This document shows, one piece after another, positions 11,701-19,582 of a DNA stretch of 64,000 bases. Source of the DNA: Rhynchopus sp. YZ270_cl-10 (lineage: Eukaryota > Euglenozoa > Diplonemea > Diplonemida > Diplonemidae); NCBI GenBank assembly GCA_964035575.1, contig OZ037877.1, positions 248,001 to 312,000 on the forward strand, given 5' to 3'. The notes beneath the pieces are model-generated. The model did no database searches. It saw only the letters and a program-made list of their open reading frames with translations, and was not told the DNA's origin. Each line of letters starts with the position of its first letter. Position 1 is the stretch's first letter. The translations under genes were made by a program, and so were the position numbers.

Positions 11701-14700
11701 GTTGGCCTGGTTGTTCGTGCCGGCACGGACACCACGTTCGCAGAGGCCTGCCTTGGGCGTGACGGCAGCGTTGAACTGCTCGCCACAAGCCCATGTCAGC
11801 GGAGCACCTGTGCCTGCCACACCCTCGCCACGGTAGTAAACAAGCAGTCCCGAGGAGCTGCCCGGCAGCACTGTTGCGTCGCTGCTGCGAATCTGTGCAA
11901 CACTGCGCACCAAGCCCCACAAAGCGAAGTCCGTGATCTCGGCGTCGGCTGCAGTCGTAGTCCCTGCTCCACCCGCACCCAGAAGCTGGATGTTGACGTC
12001 TGTCCCTGCGTGCCCACCCCCAAGGAAGATGTCCGTCGCAGTGCATGCAACACACTGGTCCAGCGCGCCATTGACGTAAACACAGAGGCGCTTGTTGCTC
12101 GCCTGGGTACTGTCAAAGGCAACCGCAAGCATGTATTTCGTGTTCACGGCGATCGCAGTGTTCAGCTTCAAGGGCGTGCCCGCAGCGGACTGAGCAAACC
12201 ACAGGCTGCCGGTTGTGCCCGCAAACTTCGCGTACACATGAGGGAAGAACACGTTCGCAGATTCAAACCCGGGGTCATTCATCTGGTAGAGCCCAAGCAG
12301 TGGCTGGGATGCAATGTTGCTCAACACCCTGAAGGACAGCTCAATCGTTGCCTTTGTCTTGGTGACAGCCTGCCCGCCCTCTGTCACGGCATAGCAGTCG
12401 TCTGCGGGACAAAGGTAGGGAACGTGGATGCCACGGTTCTTCTGGTTGAGGCAGGGGCCGAAGGGGGCCTTGTCGCTCTCACACCCCGCGACGGTGTCGG
12501 TGTCGGTGTAGAGCGTCGGGTTCACATCGACTCTTGCGTTCTCGACGACGAAGGCGGGTGGGCACGTCTCGCAGGTGGTACCGGTGAACTTTGTGTCCGT
12601 TGGGCATGTGCACGCGCAGGACGACGTGACCGTGCCGGTGCCGGAGAACTGAGTGAGGTCGTCACCCGGCATGCCACCAAACTCGCACAACGCACCCTTG
12701 CCCTGCCCAGGGTTGTCATTGCCGTCATTCCACTTGCCGGGACGGTTGCCTCCGCTCGCTGGGCCCCAGTAAAACATCCAATACTCGCCTCCTGTCGGCT
12801 CCTGCAGACCACCACCGGTTCTCCTGAAGTTGTGGTACGAAGCGGCACGGAAGCGCCACCTGATGCCCGTCCCAATGAGCATCCCCTTGCCGCCGTCCAT
12901 CGCTGCCTCGGGGCCGGTCACCCAACGGTACTGCTGTCTCTTGGTCGGGTCGGACCCGCCGATCCACGCATTTGCCGCTAGCTTCTGCAGGATCTGTGTG
13001 TTCTCTGTCGCGCTCGTCACTGTTGCAAGGTAGCCAACAATTCCCAAGATGTTCTTGCCAGCGCAGACGTTCTTAGACTGCGTCCAGGAGTAGCTTCCAG
13101 GCACATACTCGTACCAGTGGTGTGTGTCGCCAAGCAGCAGTGCCGTGCCGTATGTGTACGTCGCCTTGCGTGGGTCGGTGTTGGAGTGTGTTGACTTGAA
13201 GATGACGTCGCGCAGCACTGCCGCCCAGTCGCTGACCTTCATGTTGCCACCGCTCTTGAGCGTGAGGCGGAGGGAGCCTGACGCCGAGTCCCAGGCAGAG
13301 TTCAGGTCTGTGCGCGACCCTGCGTAGGAGAGCGTGTCGCCGTTCTGGTAGTTGGTGTTGATGTTCATCGTCACCTGCGATGTCGTCTGTGAGTTGGTGC
13401 TTGCTGCGTCCTTGAAGATGTTCACCACATCGCCCGCACGGTACGTCACCTCGTTGCCACCACCGCCGTTGAGACAGTGTCCTGCGGAGCACGTGCCACA
13501 TGCTGGATAGTCGAAGAGACCTGCGGCACATGCGTCGCATGTGTTCTGGTCGTACTGTGCTGGACACGTCTCGCAGGTGGTGCCGGTCCACTGGTCGGTG
13601 CACTCACAAAGGCATGTGTCCGCAGAGATGGTAGGAAAGGCGTTAGGCACACCAGTACCACGTTCGTTGCAGGTGTAGGTGTTGCAGCGAAGACGGCAAT
13701 CGCGGTCAGGGCCACCAATCCAGCCGTCGTCGCATGCATTGCACTCAGAGTCGCACAGCGCACAGGTGCAGGTATCGCTCTTGCAGGTCGCACACTCGCC
13801 GTAGTTCTGCTCAATCTCACTGTACGTCAAGGGGTGGTCGTACGCACGGATGTCCAGGATGCACCCATAGAACTTCTGTGTCGCAGACCCGGGCACAGCG
13901 TTGGCGTACCACGACCCTGCCGTGGACACATCAATCTGACTGCCAATCGTCACCACCGACCCGGCAACACCGTCCTTGTAGGTCTGCGCCTTCCCCCCGG
14001 GAAGCATGATAAACCCAAACTGGACGACCTCCCCATCCTGCACTGGCTGGCTGAGCCCTGCAAGGACAGAACCGGACGCGTCAAGGACTTCGATGGTCTT
14101 TGTGTCGCCATTGATCTGGAAGCTCATGATGTCCTGCCCTGCTGAGGTGCGGATGAAGTTGAAGGCGTGCGTCGTACCGGCCACGACACTGGGCTCAAGA
14201 CGGTACTCTATGGTGTACCCATTAGCAGCAGTGATACCTGCAAGCGCAGCATGGCCTAGCGCGATCGGGCTTGGCCCCCCCGGGATGGTGTTGGTGTGCG
14301 AATCGAAGCAGCCACCATGCCGTGTGGTCCAATCAACCGGAGAATTCAAACTTGCGTCATGCGCAACACCAGACGCTCCGTCTTGCACATGAATATCCTT
14401 CCAGACACTGCCCCAGGTAGGGTACGACTCCTTCGCGCGAGCATCGTAGTGGACGAGAAGACCCTTCGAGACAACGTGGAAACGCTCGCTTGTGAAGTCC
14501 CAGTTCTGTTTGAGGCACATCTCGTCAAGCACATCGGAGTACACCCGGATGCTGACCAGCTGCCCCGTAAAGGCAGTGGTAGCGTCGACCTGGCCTGGCT
14601 TGTCGTACTGCAGTGCATTCCAGATCCACCCCTTCGCTGCCACAGCACCTACAGGCCGCTCCACCCCTGCAAGCCACTCCACCTGCTTGCCGTCCTTGAT

Positions 14701-17037
14701 GAGCGTCGTCTTTTTGTTCGCAGCGTCATACGAAATGCCCACCTGCGTCATCACCCCGTTCGAAAACGACGCCCCAGACAAACTCGGCTCAAGATGAAAC
14801 TTCAGGTCATTCGCATCCTCCTTGCACACATACGGCAAAGACACCCCACAGGCCTCAGGGTACACACTGGGACCAACATTCTCCGCGCTGCTCGCATCGT
14901 TCACCGCAATCATTTTCGCGCACAAATCTGTTCCAGAGGTTTTAGGGAAAGGGTTTCCTTCCGCATAACGTGCCTTCACCTCGGCGGGGGAAAGCACCTT
15001 CGTCCAAACAGCTGCCTTCGCGTAGAGGCCTTTGAATGAGGAAGCGAGAGGATCTGCGTCGGAACGGCGGCCGAGAGTGATGTAGTCTCCGGTAGCGTAG
15101 GAGGTGACTGGGATGGAGGCCGAACCGTAGATCTCTCCGTTAAGGAAGACGGTGACGGTGCCGGCTGAGTCGTAGGTTGCGGCGATGTGAACCCATTCGT
15201 GTTCGTGCAGTGCGGCACCGTTGAGGTTCCCCATTTGCGCTGATTCGGAAGAGCTTGCGTAGAAGATGAAGTCCACAGCAGAGACGGAGTGCCCATCGTT
15301 TTCCCCTGGAGACAGTACATCAAATTCAGGCCCCGTGCTGGAAGCCAGTCCAATGAGTCCCTGGTTGTGGCCGCGCATGCCGTCGACGCCTTTGACCCAG
15401 AGCTCCATGGTTCTGTCTTGGAGAGGGGAGGCAAGCGGGGCACGTACCGCGGCAGAGCCATCGAGGTAGATGCCTCCAGCGCTGTAGGTCGTGCTGCTGG
15501 TGTCCCAGTTGGCGAAGCAGAGGGGTGCCCCGCTGGTCGCGCAGTTGCCCCCCTTTGTGAAGTCCCATTCCGAGAGGAGGCCTGCGGCAGGGGTGCTTGC
15601 GGTGATGGGCATGAGGGGGAAGTACGACGTCGGGGTGAGAACAGTGGCATCAGCGTAGAGGTACTGCGCGGAGGCGGAGACACGCTGTGCGCCAATCCAG
15701 AAGTCGGCGACATTCGCAGCCGCAGCGAGACCCCTCGCAAAGACAAACTCATCCTTGCTCTGAACCGACATCAGATGCGCTTTGTCAACTTTACACTTCG
15801 CCTCTGCCTCGCTATACGTTGCAGTCGTTCCTACCAATTTATAACAATGTGCACTGTGGTACGTCCACCCTGTAGGACATTCACGAAGCGCGCTAGTATC
15901 CGTCCCTTCTGCACCGGTATGAAGCGAGACTAACGTGGTGCCGGAAGAATCAACCGCATTCGCGAGGTGGTGGTTTCCTGTTGGAGACTGTTGAGGGGAG
16001 ATCACCATTTCAATGGTGTAGCTTCCTGAGGTTGCTTTGAGGGCAGCCTCGTTAAGCTCGATGTAGTCTGTGTCTGGGTACCCCGCCTCTGGGAAGACGA
16101 AGACGCCGTTGTGGTATGCCTCCCAGTACTTCGCCCCGGAGGAGAGCACCTTGCCGTTCCGGTTGTTCCCGCTGAGGTCGCGGAGCTCTTCGGGGCAGGT
16201 TGAGGAGGAGGTGCAGCCGGTGTAGCTGCTGGTCAGGCCTGCGTCGTAGTAGAGCTCGAGGTTGGTACGGCAGACACCGTGCTCGCTGTTGAAGGTGACG
16301 AAGTCGGTTTGGACGGTGGTAACATCGATTGCAGTGTTGTAAACCTTGACACCATATAATTTGCCACGGAATGCAGTCTCCGTGGTATATCCAGTGTTCA
16401 CCCCGGTCTGTTCTTGGTTCAACGCAAAGCCCTGGCAGGAGGCAAGGTTGAATGCCCCAGAGGCGTAGTCGGCACCGCTGATCTGTTCGCAGCCTTTGCT
16501 GAGACCGTTTTCGTAGGCGCACAGCATATAGTCGGTGCCCGCTTTGCGGAGTTGGATGCTGATCATTGTGTCCTCAAACTTTCCGAGTTTGATGTGAGGA
16601 AACCCATCCTTCGTGGAGGTCGTTGCAGGAAAGTTTTTGGAGGTGACGTCCACAAAGGTTCCTTGAGACGAATCCTGCGCAGCAAAGAGGGAAAATACAT
16701 TGTCGCTCGCAGACCTGCAGGATAAAAGCGTCATATGCCCGGTCCACGGCGTGTCGGGGGCGAACGATACTGTGACCGTCCACTCCTCGGTGACGCCCAT
16801 GGCGGAAGGGGGCTTGGCCTGCATGATCAGGTTGTTTTGGGCGCTCAGGAGGAAGTCCTTTTCCGTGGCGCGGTACGTCGTGGCCCAAGACCCAAGCATC
16901 GTGACGTCGTTGCCTTTTGAGGATTGATCTGCCCACGTGGCGCCTCCACCGTACAGGCTGCCGCTGACGTCCATGACCAGTTCTGCTGTTGTGTAGGCAG
17001 AGTGGAGGATCGTCAGCAGTGCTGACAACCGTGCCAT
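2710..17037 (-). CDS. Giant LamG/C-type lectin/EGF-repeat type I membrane protein
   Basis: One open frame gives about 4,775 codons from the ATG at 17037 (about 4,759 residues if the 48-nt intron at 3055-3102 is removed). I chose this ATG, not an in-frame one 20 codons upstream, because it opens a signal peptide (MARLSALLTILHSAYTTA). In order: LamG/concanavalin-A-like domains (about 20-370); a C-type lectin domain (about 384-739) with another LamG-like domain set in it; a further LamG-like domain (about 905-1075); a second C-type lectin-like domain (about 1304-1452); a LamG-like domain (about 1500-1780); about 45-50 cysteine-rich EGF-like units (about 1782-4605), each ending near YPxC; a membrane helix (LWWLWLLLALLLLCSSILAA); and a basic then acidic/Ser-rich tail. 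It is presumably a surface adhesion or receptor protein. The ligand is unknown. Family membership is seen; function is inferred. Confidence 0.9.
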   Translation of the reverse strand: MARLSALLTILHSAYTTAELVMDVSGSLYGGGATWADQSSKGNDVTMLGSWATTYRATEKDFLLSAQNNLIMQAKPPSAMGVTEEWTVTVSFAPDTPWTGHMTLLSCRSASDNVFSLFAAQDSSQGTFVDVTSKNFPATTSTKDGFPHIKLGKFEDTMISIQLRKAGTDYMLCAYENGLSKGCEQISGADYASGAFNLASCQGFALNQEQTGVNTGYTTETAFRGKLYGVKVYNTAIDVTTVQTDFVTFNSEHGVCRTNLELYYDAGLTSSYTGCTSSSTCPEELRDLSGNNRNGKVLSSGAKYWEAYHNGVFVFPEAGYPDTDYIELNEAALKATSGSYTIEMVISPQQSPTGNHHLANAVDSSGTTLVSLHTGAEGTDTSALRECPTGWTYHSAHCYKLVGTTATYSEAEAKCKVDKAHLMSVQSKDEFVFARGLAAAANVADFWIGAQRVSASAQYLYADATVLTPTSYFPLMPITASTPAAGLLSEWDFTKGGNCATSGAPLCFANWDTSSTTYSAGGIYLDGSAAVRAPLASPLQDRTMELWVKGVDGMRGHNQGLIGLASSTGPEFDVLSPGENDGHSVSAVDFIFYASSSESAQMGNLNGAALHEHEWVHIAATYDSAGTVTVFLNGEIYGSASIPVTSYATGDYITLGRRSDADPLASSFKGLYAKAAVWTKVLSPAEVKARYAEGNPFPKTSGTDLCAKMIAVNDASSAENVGPSVYPEACGVSLPYVCKEDANDLKFHLEPSLSGASFSNGVMTQVGISYDAANKKTTLIKDGKQVEWLAGVERPVGAVAAKGWIWNALQYDKPGQVDATTAFTGQLVSIRVYSDVLDEMCLKQNWDFTSERFHVVSKGLLVHYDARAKESYPTWGSVWKDIHVQDGASGVAHDASLNSPVDWTTRHGGCFDSHTNTIPGGPSPIALGHAALAGITAANGYTIEYRLEPSVVAGTTHAFNFIRTSAGQDIMSFQINGDTKTIEVLDASGSVLAGLSQPVQDGEVVQFGFIMLPGGKAQTYKDGVAGSVVTIGSQIDVSTAGSWYANAVPGSATQKFYGCILDIRAYDHPLTYSEIEQNYGECATCKSDTCTCALCDSECNACDDGWIGGPDRDCRLRCNTYTCNERGTGVPNAFPTISADTCLCECTDQWTGTTCETCPAQYDQNTCDACAAGLFDYPACGTCSAGHCLNGGGGNEVTYRAGDVVNIFKDAASTNSQTTSQVTMNINTNYQNGDTLSYAGSRTDLNSAWDSASGSLRLTLKSGGNMKVSDWAAVLRDVIFKSTHSNTDPRKATYTYGTALLLGDTHHWYEYVPGSYSWTQSKNVCAGKNILGIVGYLATVTSATENTQILQKLAANAWIGGSDPTKRQQYRWVTGPEAAMDGGKGMLIGTGIRWRFRAASYHNFRRTGGGLQEPTGGEYWMFYWGPASGGNRPGKWNDGNDNPGQGKGALCEFGGMPGDDLTQFSGTGTVTSSCACTCPTDTKFTGTTCETCPPAFVVENARVDVNPTLYTDTDTVAGCESDKAPFGPCLNQKNRGIHVPYLCPADDCYAVTEGGQAVTKTKATIELSFRVLSNIASQPLLGLYQMNDPGFESANVFFPHVYAKFAGTTGSLWFAQSAAGTPLKLNTAIAVNTKYMLAVAFDSTQASNKRLCVYVNGALDQCVACTATDIFLGGGHAGTDVNIQLLGAGGAGTTTAADAEITDFALWGLVRSVAQIRSSDATVLPGSSSGLLVYYRGEGVAGTGAPLTWACGEQFNAAVTPKAGLCERGVRAGTNNQANTFQYHWLKDMTGNNRHAFIVGGTFISAENCDECAIGTRTYPACDVTCDDSICNNNGVMVRKAYGCTCQCDDMWSYDPVAAAAGTRRLVMDDSNMCKTCSAPYDAAQDCKACLAGYAKYPDCFLCDAAAGKNRTHCKDHGMPVSNGDECDCVCEDGWQGATCDVCPTNFMYISGTCKECTDMYAGTDCILCTIKNNCTDHATAVASSSDKSTCDCTCRNQWGGTSCETCPAGIDPAADCGQCLPGYIGYPTCTQCDDATHCNGHSSSVTSDPAFATCLCVCKNSWSNATCDTCSPQFGGTDCDACSGNGHTYPVCEECTVTDHCNSHATLATADPPVNPTGCKCDCTNYWSTSDCSTCDAIYGGADCEECALGHVNAPTCRACTVLDDCNNRAGSVTSNAARDTCECVACHDQWTGLSCDACDMVYNQTTCDECIDQYIGYPNCTQCTDDVHCSGHSTAVTNNAGKTACECTCVVGFTGATCDQCDTGYVGYPSCTQCTDAAHCSGHSTAVTNNVGKTECVCTCNTGYAGLACDECAAGYAGYPTCVQCTVTSHCSDNAPGVSVSVDKATCVCDACNDKFTGSDCGTCDPKYDPATCAKCAPSHIDFPLCEQCTVSLHCNSRAPSVTTTDFKTCVCIGCIAQWKGDDCATCAAIYDPLTCDKCANGHIDYPTCTECTDAVHCNSNSVGVTHNSDKTLCDCTCKAGFSGATCDECAIGYIGYPSCTQCTVTDHCNGRAAAVFSSTDRTTCVCDTCDDQWTGAMCELCDAKLNQTTCASCADAHITYPTCTECTDPIHCSGNSNSVTHNTAKTECVCTCKTGFTGATCDKCAVGFSNYPVCEECTSATHCHNHAAGVVTSNMDNTACVCDQCIDQWTGAACENCPSIYSLTADCKECADGRVQYPTCDLCTTQAHCTDHATVVVASMDKSTCDCTCRNQWGGLKCDSCPAGVDPAADCGQCLPGYIGYPTCTKCDVDVHCNSHGTSVTSDPTFSTCVCVCRNMWSAATCDTCSPQFGGTDCDKCSGNGHTYPVCEECTVTDHCNAHATLATADPPVNPTQCKCDCTNYWSTSDCSTCDAIYGGADCEECALGHVNAPTCRACTVLDDCNNRAGSVTSNAARDTCECVACHDQWTGLSCDACDMVYNQTTCDVCADKHVNYPNCTQCTDTTHCSGHSDSVTHNSDKTACECTCTLGFTGASCEECASGYVGYPSCTQCTDVVHCSNHSSAVTHNINKTACTCTCDLGFAGATCDQCAAGYAGYPACTECTVAAHCSGHSGGVSVSADNMTCVCDACFNKWTGDQCELCASKYDQATCDKCHDGHIDYPTCTTCNDGVHCSGHSDSVSHNANKTACVCECKAGFQGAACDECSPGHVNYPTCTQCTVTAHCHGRAVSVAASSDKTTCVCDNCNDQWTGIHCDQCDAKFNQSNCAWCADDHVNYPTCTKCNDELHCNDNSISVTHNTDKSQCACTCKPGYAGAACEQCAAGFIGYPSCVECTVALHCSGNSGSVTASADAKTCVCGPCDDQWGGAQCNTCTANFVPATCDACQDNHMGYPACVQCTDATHCNGNSDSVTHNMDKTACDCTCRAGFAGAACDECAVGYINYPTCTECTILTHCTGHSDSVSAASTGLSCVCGNCHDQWTGNMCEVCDPKYDQSTCSACAVGYIGYPVCTLCTDPLHCNSRAASVSSSLDNTVCVCDQCADQWTGAACETCPSLFSTAADCKECADGRVQYPTCTLCTVGDHCKNHATKVVASMDKSTCDCTCRNQWGGLTCDSCPAGVDPAADCGQCLPGYIGYPTCTQCDAATHCNGHSATVTSDPTFTSCLCECRNMWSGATCKDCSMQFGGADCDVCSGVGHAFPVCEECTVPDHCSGHATTSLPDPPLPADPLACKCDCTNYWSGDKCATCETVYGGADCDECALGHVDAPTCRACTVLDDCFGRAGSVTSNAARDACECVACTDQWTGSDCNVCDTIFDQATCSACANGHVNYPTCTQCDGATHCSGHSSFVTHNADKTSCTCTCSKGFTGAACDECAAGYVGYPSCTECTLTQHCNGRSDSVAASADAASCVCGTCYHQWGGSTCDECNKIFDKTTCQTCADNHVNYPTCAPCTNAMHCNGRANLVASNADQSACTCDQCIDQWTGAACELCLSLFSTAADCKECADGRVQYPACDLCTIETHCTDHASTVVASMDKSTCDCTCRNQWGGLKCDSCPAGVDPAADCGQCLPGYIGYPTCTKCDVDVHCNSRSKTVTSDLTFKKCLCECENMWVGGTCDDCPMKFAGADCDQCSGNGHSYPICEECTVTDHCHAHATLATADPPVNPTGCKCDCTNYWSGDACGTCVDKYGGADCEECALGHVNAPTCRACTVLDDCNNRAGSVTSNAARDTCECVACHDQWTGLSCDACAVIFDQTTCDKCADGHMNYPNCTQCTHDHCNGHSSDVTHNSDKTACECTCTAAFTGESCEQCASGYVGYPSCTQCTDADHCNGRSTGVTHGVNKTECACTCGSGFAGAACDECAPGFANYPMCTECTVDQHCAGNAVNVSVSQDKLSCECGTCNDQWVGVQCDTCDPRFASTTCAACSRGHINYPNCTTCTDHQHCSAHSDAVSSNADNTECACTCSEGYAGANCSECAAGFINYPACTACTGELYCNGHSKSATSNVNNTACECSCSNAFAGATCNQCAPGYANYPACVECTVSQHCYGRASAVAVSDDNTTCTCFNCQGNWGGSACDECPYNFEQTTCTSCAVGYVNYPQCQGCDVEHHCNGRATNITSNANATLCTCTCMDQWDGTACQSCDERFNATTGCNECADGLSDYPTCGAPIGNAADHGSDDDDGTNLWWLWLLLALLLLCSSILAAVYVCTLTLSHLFQSHTPQLLMKRKKENSDADDEKYGKDFQKFDLDKSCLLEAENDELEMGNKSEDSTANETQSPKSPYTPASPQNVNANHSVQMSDASLLGLSTSSPLPVKKSRSRRSMASTVQTSAPEDNV
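3055..3102 (-). other. Probable 48-nt in-frame intron in the giant gene
   Basis: On the minus strand this 48-nt stretch begins GTATGC and ends CTCCACAG after a pyrimidine-rich run. It is an exact multiple of three with no stop, so the frame stays open whether or not it is spliced. It lies just after the membrane helix. Removing it would place LLMKRKK directly after the helix, a normal stop-transfer signal. Adenosine kinase in this window also has a 48-nt intron, and one with the same GTATGC donor. Confidence 0.6.
4480..11100 (-). repeat. Higher-order repeats within the EGF-like array
   Basis: Blocks of several EGF-like units are repeated almost unchanged at DNA level. A segment around GGCGGCATTCGAAGTCACAC occurs near 4534, 5842 (variant), 8344 and 10496. 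In each block a segment encoding CRNQWGG and CLPGYIGYPTC follows about 520 bp to the right (near 5054, 6368, 8868 and 11015). The near-constant internal spacing shows that multi-unit blocks were duplicated as wholes, at intervals of about 1.3, 2.5 and 2.15 kb. Confidence 0.85.
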
Positions 17038-17326
17038 ATTGCTCTTGAGAAAATCAATAAGGGAGCGGTTTTCAAAAGTTGTTTTGAAAAAAGTCAAAAT
17101 AAATCTGTGTTGGAAAGAGTGGGAGTAGAGGGGGGGGTTAGAAGAGAGAGAGAGAGAGGATAGAGCAGGGAAGTTTCCAAAAAAAAAAAAAAATGTGGGG
17201 AGGGGGGGTTCTGGGGGAGGTTCGTTGTTGCTGTGCTTGGGGTGCTTTTTTAAAAGAAAAGTACCGTTATGTATGGTTGCTAGGGATGTTAGAGGGGGAG
17301 AGGAGGGGAGGAGAGAAATGCAGAAG

Positions 17327-17443
17327 CACGATGTGAAGTAAATGAATTTGAAGCTGTGGCTTTACTTGTGCTTTCACTGTTAGCTTACAATAGTGAAACC
17401 ACAAGTAAAAACCAGAAGTTAAGCCATTTACTTCACCGTCGTG
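17327..17443. mobile_element. Palindromic MITE
   Basis: A 117-bp sequence that folds back along most of its length. The left end CACGATGTGAAGTAAATG pairs with the right end CATTTACTTCACCGTCGTG, and the inner arms (TTTACTTGTG... / ...CACAAGTAAA) also pair. The same terminal motif, CACGACGGTGAAGTMAATG, bounds the larger copy at 23106-24324. Long palindromic elements without coding capacity are usually derivatives of cut-and-paste transposons. Confidence 0.7.
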
Positions 17444-19226
17444 AGGGAAACGCCAGCATGGTGGGTGGGTTGGCAGCAGAAACAAAAAGTTGAAGGGGGA
17501 AAAAAATGTGCCTCACGTGCTTTCATATCAAAGAATTGGTTATTCGGACGAATCGTGCCAAGTACCCACCCTGGACTGGGGTGGGTAGCTAGGGTCTGAC
17601 GACTCAATGTTGTCCAAAGCTAGTTTATTTGGAGCAGTTCGCTTTGGCAAAAACGTGTTGGTAATGGGTGAAATGCGGTATCTATAAAGATGTTGCACCG
17701 GAAAAAGTTTGGGACTTTTTTTCCGGTCCAGCATTTTTATAGATACGGTAATGGAAACTGTGTGGAGAAAAAACAAAAAACAAAAAATAGAAGATGAACG
17801 AAAGCCTCTCACCTACGCTTAGTCACCTTCTTGAGAACATGGCAAGAGACGAAGCTAGATAGATAGCGAGCCTAACGCTGGACTTAGTAGTATTGATACA
17901 ACAAGAATGGGAGCATGGGCGCAAAAAGAAAAAAAGAGGAAAAATACACACACACGTGGGGCCATATTCTGCGCAAGAATTGCCCCTATTAGTTATCAAA
18001 CACACTTACACGCTTCCATCGTGATCAAGGGCGACTACAATTCTGATTGACCAGAAAAATGATCTCTCAGGTAAAAGTTTGTAAAGCCGAGATGGGCGGT
18101 GTGGTCATGTACAAAACGTAAGGCAGCAGACCAGAAGGCAGTGTGGCACTCAAGCCGCGACGAACGCCTTCTAGCTTCTACGGGGGATTGGGTAAGTATG
18201 TGCCACATAGCTGCCGAAGAACGACAGGGTGGTCAGGGTGGTGTGTGGCACAAAAAAATCGTTTCCAAAGTCTGCAAACACGTTCTTTCGATCAAAAAAA
18301 AAACTGTAATTTTTTTTTCCTTCAAAAAAACAAAAAGAGGAACTGTGGATGAGCTAACCCTCTCTGTCTACATACATACATCAGAAATATAAAAATGGGG
18401 AGTAAAAATGGTATTCGTTTCCTCAAAGAAAAAAAATGTGAATTGAAAATACTAAACCCTCATGACAGTGTGACCTTGGGTACGTACCCAGGGCACCGTA
18501 GGGGGTGGAGTGGAACCAAAACCAAAACGGTTTCTTCCCGAAAGAGGTTAGGCTAGATCTCTCTTGGGGAAGAAACAAAAACAATAGTCAACATAAAGAA
18601 ACGAAATCAGAAAAAAAGAATTTTTCATTTGGATGGCAATATAGGCCCCCTCCAGAACACCAATGATACAAAAATATTGCACAAAAATATCCATTTCAGA
18701 AAGCCTACGTGAGGGCAATTTTTATTTCCTGACGTCAGACCTCTGATTTGGGTATTGAACCTACAAATGAGGGGTAAAAATAAGATGACTCAGGTCTCTC
18801 TTTGCTGAGTCACCTTGCAAATTAAAGGAGAAAAAAAAGTAAAAAAAAAATTGAAAGATGAACGTGCCTCTTGCAAAAGGACAAATGTCCTCCCTGAAGG
18901 ATAGAAGAAGCTGGTAGGGCAGGGTAAAGTTGGAAAAAACCACCCCTCTCATTTGTTGGCAGGTGGGGGGGAAATGAACGGGTTTCTTTCACGGAAACCC
19001 AAAATCAAAATAAAAACTGTAATCTGGAGTTTTAGCTAGTCTGATAAAGAATTTTTCGTTTGATCGCACCGGGTTTTTTCCGGTGTTTACATCGCTCACA
19101 CCAAAAAAAATTCGGGCACACTCAGATATGTTTTCATTTCCTCCCCTACCTTTGCAAGTTGTCTCAATAAAAAAAAAAATTCCCCAAGGCAAGATCTAAG
19201 GATACGGGAAAAGAACGAAAAAAAAT

Positions 19227-19267
19227 TATAAGATGATCCTAAGCCTCTCGTGCTTAGTAACCACCTT
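19227..19267 (+). repeat. Dispersed short repeat, family R1
   Basis: A roughly 40-bp repeat reading TATAAGATGAACCTAAGCCT then CTCGTGCTTAGTCACCTT. Clear copies are at 29810-29849, 37562-37600 (intron of the 146-residue gene) and 60192-60232 (SMNDC1 intron 1). Diverged or partial copies are near 17791, 30508, 36766, 41058 and 57967. Nearly all are in the same orientation as here and follow an A-rich tract. It could be the conserved end of a SINE or solo fragments of a larger element; no target duplication is visible. Confidence 0.7.
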
Positions 19268-19582
19268 GGAGAAAAGGGTACGACAATCACTGTACACCAA
19301 CGTGGGTAAAGATCTGTCCAGAATACCAAGCCAGAAGCCCATCCCGAAGCCCATACACTGCAGAAAGGTATAGACGCAAACCACCTTACCCCTTTCAGAG
19401 CAACTGATTAATACAGAGTTCGCTAAATAGGCCTACACTTACAATGAAAAGTTGACTTTAAAAAAAAAATACAAAAGCCCTAATAGGTTAGACGTCTTCT
19501 CTGTGGCTTTACAACACACAGTCCTTATCCCCACCCCCACATCCCATCCCCTAGTTTTGAGTCTCAAAACTGTTCAAAACTT

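Larger units (their letters stand above)
17038..19582. other. Spacer upstream of the giant gene
   Basis: No gene is supported. The first part (17100-17260) is a purine/homopolymer-rich leader region of the giant gene. It then holds a palindromic MITE (17327-17443), a diverged R1 repeat (about 17791-17832), an R1 copy (19227-19267) and many A/T tracts. A piece reading CTCACACCAAAAAA, TTCGGGCACACTCAGATATG and TTTTCATTTCCTCCCCTACC at about 19093-19150 recurs at about 57870-57930, so it is another dispersed repeat. A possible membrane-anchor exon of the syntaxin gene was sought at 19290-19370 but not established. Confidence 0.5.

Noticed and set aside
4084-12981. Long plus-strand frames (up to about 617 codons) opposite the giant gene
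   Set aside because: They are antisense shadows of the GC-rich, cysteine-rich repeat coding sequence. They lack family similarity, and their composition (Ala/Val/Thr/His-rich) is that of the complement of the repeats.
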